NCBI RefSeq assembly: GCF_014078525.1
Contig: NZ_MU078694.1
Span: forward strand, 451,885-515,884
Direction of reading: 5' to 3'
Source: Nitrosopumilus sp. b3
GTDB taxonomy: Archaea > Thermoproteota > Nitrososphaeria > Nitrososphaerales > Nitrosopumilaceae
Length of the DNA: 64,000 nucleotides
Shown: positions 63,501 to 64,000 of the stretch, piece by piece
How positions within the stretch are numbered: position 1 is the stretch's first letter
Layout: the number at the start of each line of letters is the position of its first letter
Notes under the pieces: generated by a model
What the model saw: the letters and a program-made list of their open reading frames with translations, nothing else
Database searches by the model: none
Told to the model about the DNA's origin: nothing
Position numbers and translations under genes: made by a program

Positions 63501-63855
63501 CAACTACAACTCCATTCTTGTCTCTTAATTCCACCATTTCATTTGAATCAGTAAACCAGACACTTTGATAAGAATATGTTAAAAATTGGCCAGGTTTAAT
63601 TATGGTTCCATCAGGTATTGTCATTGTTTTTTTGAGAACTGTAGTTGATGCAATTTTCCAACCACCCAAATCAACATCAGAGTTTGTTGGATTGTAAATT
63701 TCCACCCATTCAGAGATTGATGTTGCATCATTTCCAGGCGGATTGATATCCACTTCATTAATCACAACATGCTCTGAATTTGTTTGAGCATATACCGGAA
63801 CAATAATTCCTGCAAGTAAGACCAATGATAAAACTAGAGATAGATTACGAATCAT
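60562..63855 (-). CDS. Large exported protein with lamin-tail domain and about seven Ig-like repeats
   Basis: A 1097-residue protein. After a signal peptide (LSLVLSLVLLAGIIVPVYA) comes a lamin-tail domain (VINEVDINPPGND, WVEIYNPTNSDVDLGGWKI). About seven repeats follow, each starting with a pattern like TDKSxYxxGxxVxITG (for example STDKSSYLFGQTATITG, TDKEVYGLGETVNITG and TTEKSLYKAGEKLKVVG). No C-terminal anchor is visible, so attachment may be by other surface proteins. It looks like a cell-envelope or appendage protein of unknown role. ATG start. Confidence 0.88.
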   Translation of the reverse strand: MIRNLSLVLSLVLLAGIIVPVYAQTNSEHVVINEVDINPPGNDATSISEWVEIYNPTNSDVDLGGWKIASTTVLKKTMTIPDGTIIKPGQFLTYSYQSVWFTDSNEMVELRDKNGVVVDKTPLIADIQNDFKSWQRLFDGYDFDSSDDWKFATSTAGSSNGKILETKASDEVTVTASTDKSSYLFGQTATITGSVSKEVFIVKPFFQSEPIKVEISGPNYFQSLKLYPDLNLKYKTTLNLHQVLGIKEGEYTVSVFYAGASAKTNFSVGYELLEQKTKDDSSLSIITDKSQYIPGQLVSITGVTSETIPFEGMKLTVKDPQGKVVSSGNLYPTKDKFSTSLFLTTVNPVYGTYEVYAEYFDKSALIYFDVNKDVKENVPISLWTDKEVYGLGETVNITGRLNDKWVDSFDLEIVQTKNLSLGGSTGGGSTLKILDVVRLDGDSKFKYSFKIPQSDTRLGGYSIKVSKDIGSATKFIQVVKDPSTYVKSNVPLTVFTDKTLYEFGLDKKIIITGQIANTVSRASFETAPVKVTILTEDGKPLQIIGSSDAGKLSTSGVSIGYDFTAIPESSGIFTVTTELSKLIFSEGKYTVQAKYEGLSASTSFETANSLDLKDGAILSLDKEVYGLGETVRLTGIFPPLADKFPVISITKPDGSRSDFGAVIDDQRFSFDWKTPIAEKTQNLKIDDKERDVKKSNFGIYKIKVSTASESKVLFFKVSPDPENDTLSKTPIFVTTEKSLYKAGEKLKVVGNIIKRTQGDSGQGLVVPERVSIKVVDGKFPYKQIHESSVYPSQGGDFTSLFELPATIFAEGSYTVKATYANTRTETTFSVVNDFTFGVDAPLSLLLFTGKSEYYPGDVVEISGKPNKLIYLEKFEVSVAKKTGSEITCGSFICGKSHGPVTTIRPSSSGTFTYQFTIPSSPSAIGSYEALVDADFEAKSIKFNVVEKPKTPTLDTLIEKENRLSEDAISIFTAEKTVNDQTVAPRVISGSLITPTRGDESNVNLKVSSESGVCIIGTDADCLVSESTRKPGQIYDVVEVDGMSLNVRYSGPDVRLEKFSILPESSDAFLSDANWNVEIIKDDQASRFYYKITYKTLE

Positions 63856-63958
63856 TGTTGTTTCCTAATTTGATTGAATATAGGACTCTTTTTAGAATGA
63901 AATTGAGGAAAAGTTGAGCTTGTTGTTAAAGTCATATATCTTAAAAACATGAATTTTT

Positions 63959-64000
63959 TTGGGATTTATCTCTATTAAGGCAAACGTAGGAATTATTCTT
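63959..64000 (+). CDS. Possible start of a gene cut by the window edge
   Basis: A frame opens at TTG (63959) and runs to the window end: GFISIKANVGIIL. A TATA-like CATATATCTT about 27 bp upstream fits a leaderless start. The hydrophobic, Lys-containing start would suit a membrane sensor, but 14 residues are too few to tell. The 100 bp before it hold no gene. Confidence 0.3.
   Translation, partial: MGFISIKANVGIIL

Noticed and set aside
1..64000. tRNA genes, insertion sequences, prophage or integrase genes
   Set aside because: The gaps between genes were read for T-loop signatures (GGTTCRAATCC) and terminal repeats, and none was found; no transposase-like protein is coded.

Overview
The window looks like a chromosome segment from a marine ammonia-oxidising archaeon of the Nitrosopumilus type (Thaumarchaeota/Nitrososphaerota). 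The DNA is very AT-rich and tightly packed. The information-processing genes are archaeal: TFB, Sec61-beta, SUI1/eIF1, deoxyhypusine synthase, archaeal-type ProS, a DRG GTPase, Alba, Tsr3, an archaeal RNase P RNA and a Y-family polymerase ending in a PCNA-binding peptide. F420 genes (cofC, cofD, cofE), a geranylgeranyl reductase and an exosortase-like membrane protein of the thaumarchaeal kind agree with this. Many genes start at TTG, and many convergent neighbours overlap at their 3' ends. No insertion sequences, CRISPR arrays, prophage genes or tRNAs were found.

Layout. 0-6 kb: a HAD phosphatase cut by the window edge, two membrane/exported proteins, a DRG GTPase, a histone-H1-like Lys/Ala repeat protein and a collagen-like protein. 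6-12 kb: a TPR protein, rhodanese and siroheme sulfite/nitrite reductase, Thi4, a putative metallopeptidase and malate dehydrogenase. 12-16 kb: a stress/energy-sensing block of three UspA proteins, two CBS proteins and an HPF-like protein. 16-21 kb: thioredoxin reductase, cysteine synthase, TusA, a PHP phosphoesterase, CofE and a SerB/ThrH-like HAD. 21-30 kb: ProS, the ergothioneine pair egtB/egtD, a lone Dpp/Opp-type ATPase and SMC. 30-38 kb: a nitrilase gene broken by one TGA, inositol-phosphate synthase, deoxyhypusine synthase, a PAC2-family protein, a LysE exporter, a frameshifted Alba gene, a Y-family polymerase and an exosortase homologue. 38-48 kb: an exported DsbA-like protein with a membrane partner, small zinc proteins, two dehydrogenases, DUF99, geranylgeranyl reductase and a 985-residue exported protein. 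48-64 kb: RNase P RNA, a membrane protein with a metallothionein-like Cys tail, cofD-cofC, TFB, a CPBP protease, SUI1, Sec61-beta, DUF2070, a nuclease-like protein, a rearranged solute-binding protein, Tsr3 and a 1097-residue surface protein.

How the genes fit together. Sulfur and redox functions recur: siroheme reductase, rhodanese, TusA, cysteine synthase, thioredoxin reductase, Thi4 with a Cys at the sulfur-donor position, EgtB/EgtD and a DsbA-like protein. F420 synthesis is split between 20 kb and 51 kb. Several exported proteins share repeated Ig-like beta-sandwich domains and probably belong to the cell envelope.

The most unusual items are a 122-triplet collagen-like protein, a family-5 solute-binding protein whose two halves appear in swapped order, a cytoplasmic CxC-rich tail on a membrane protein, and two conserved genes each broken by a single small lesion (nitrilase TGA; Alba 2-nt deletion in an 18-bp repeat).
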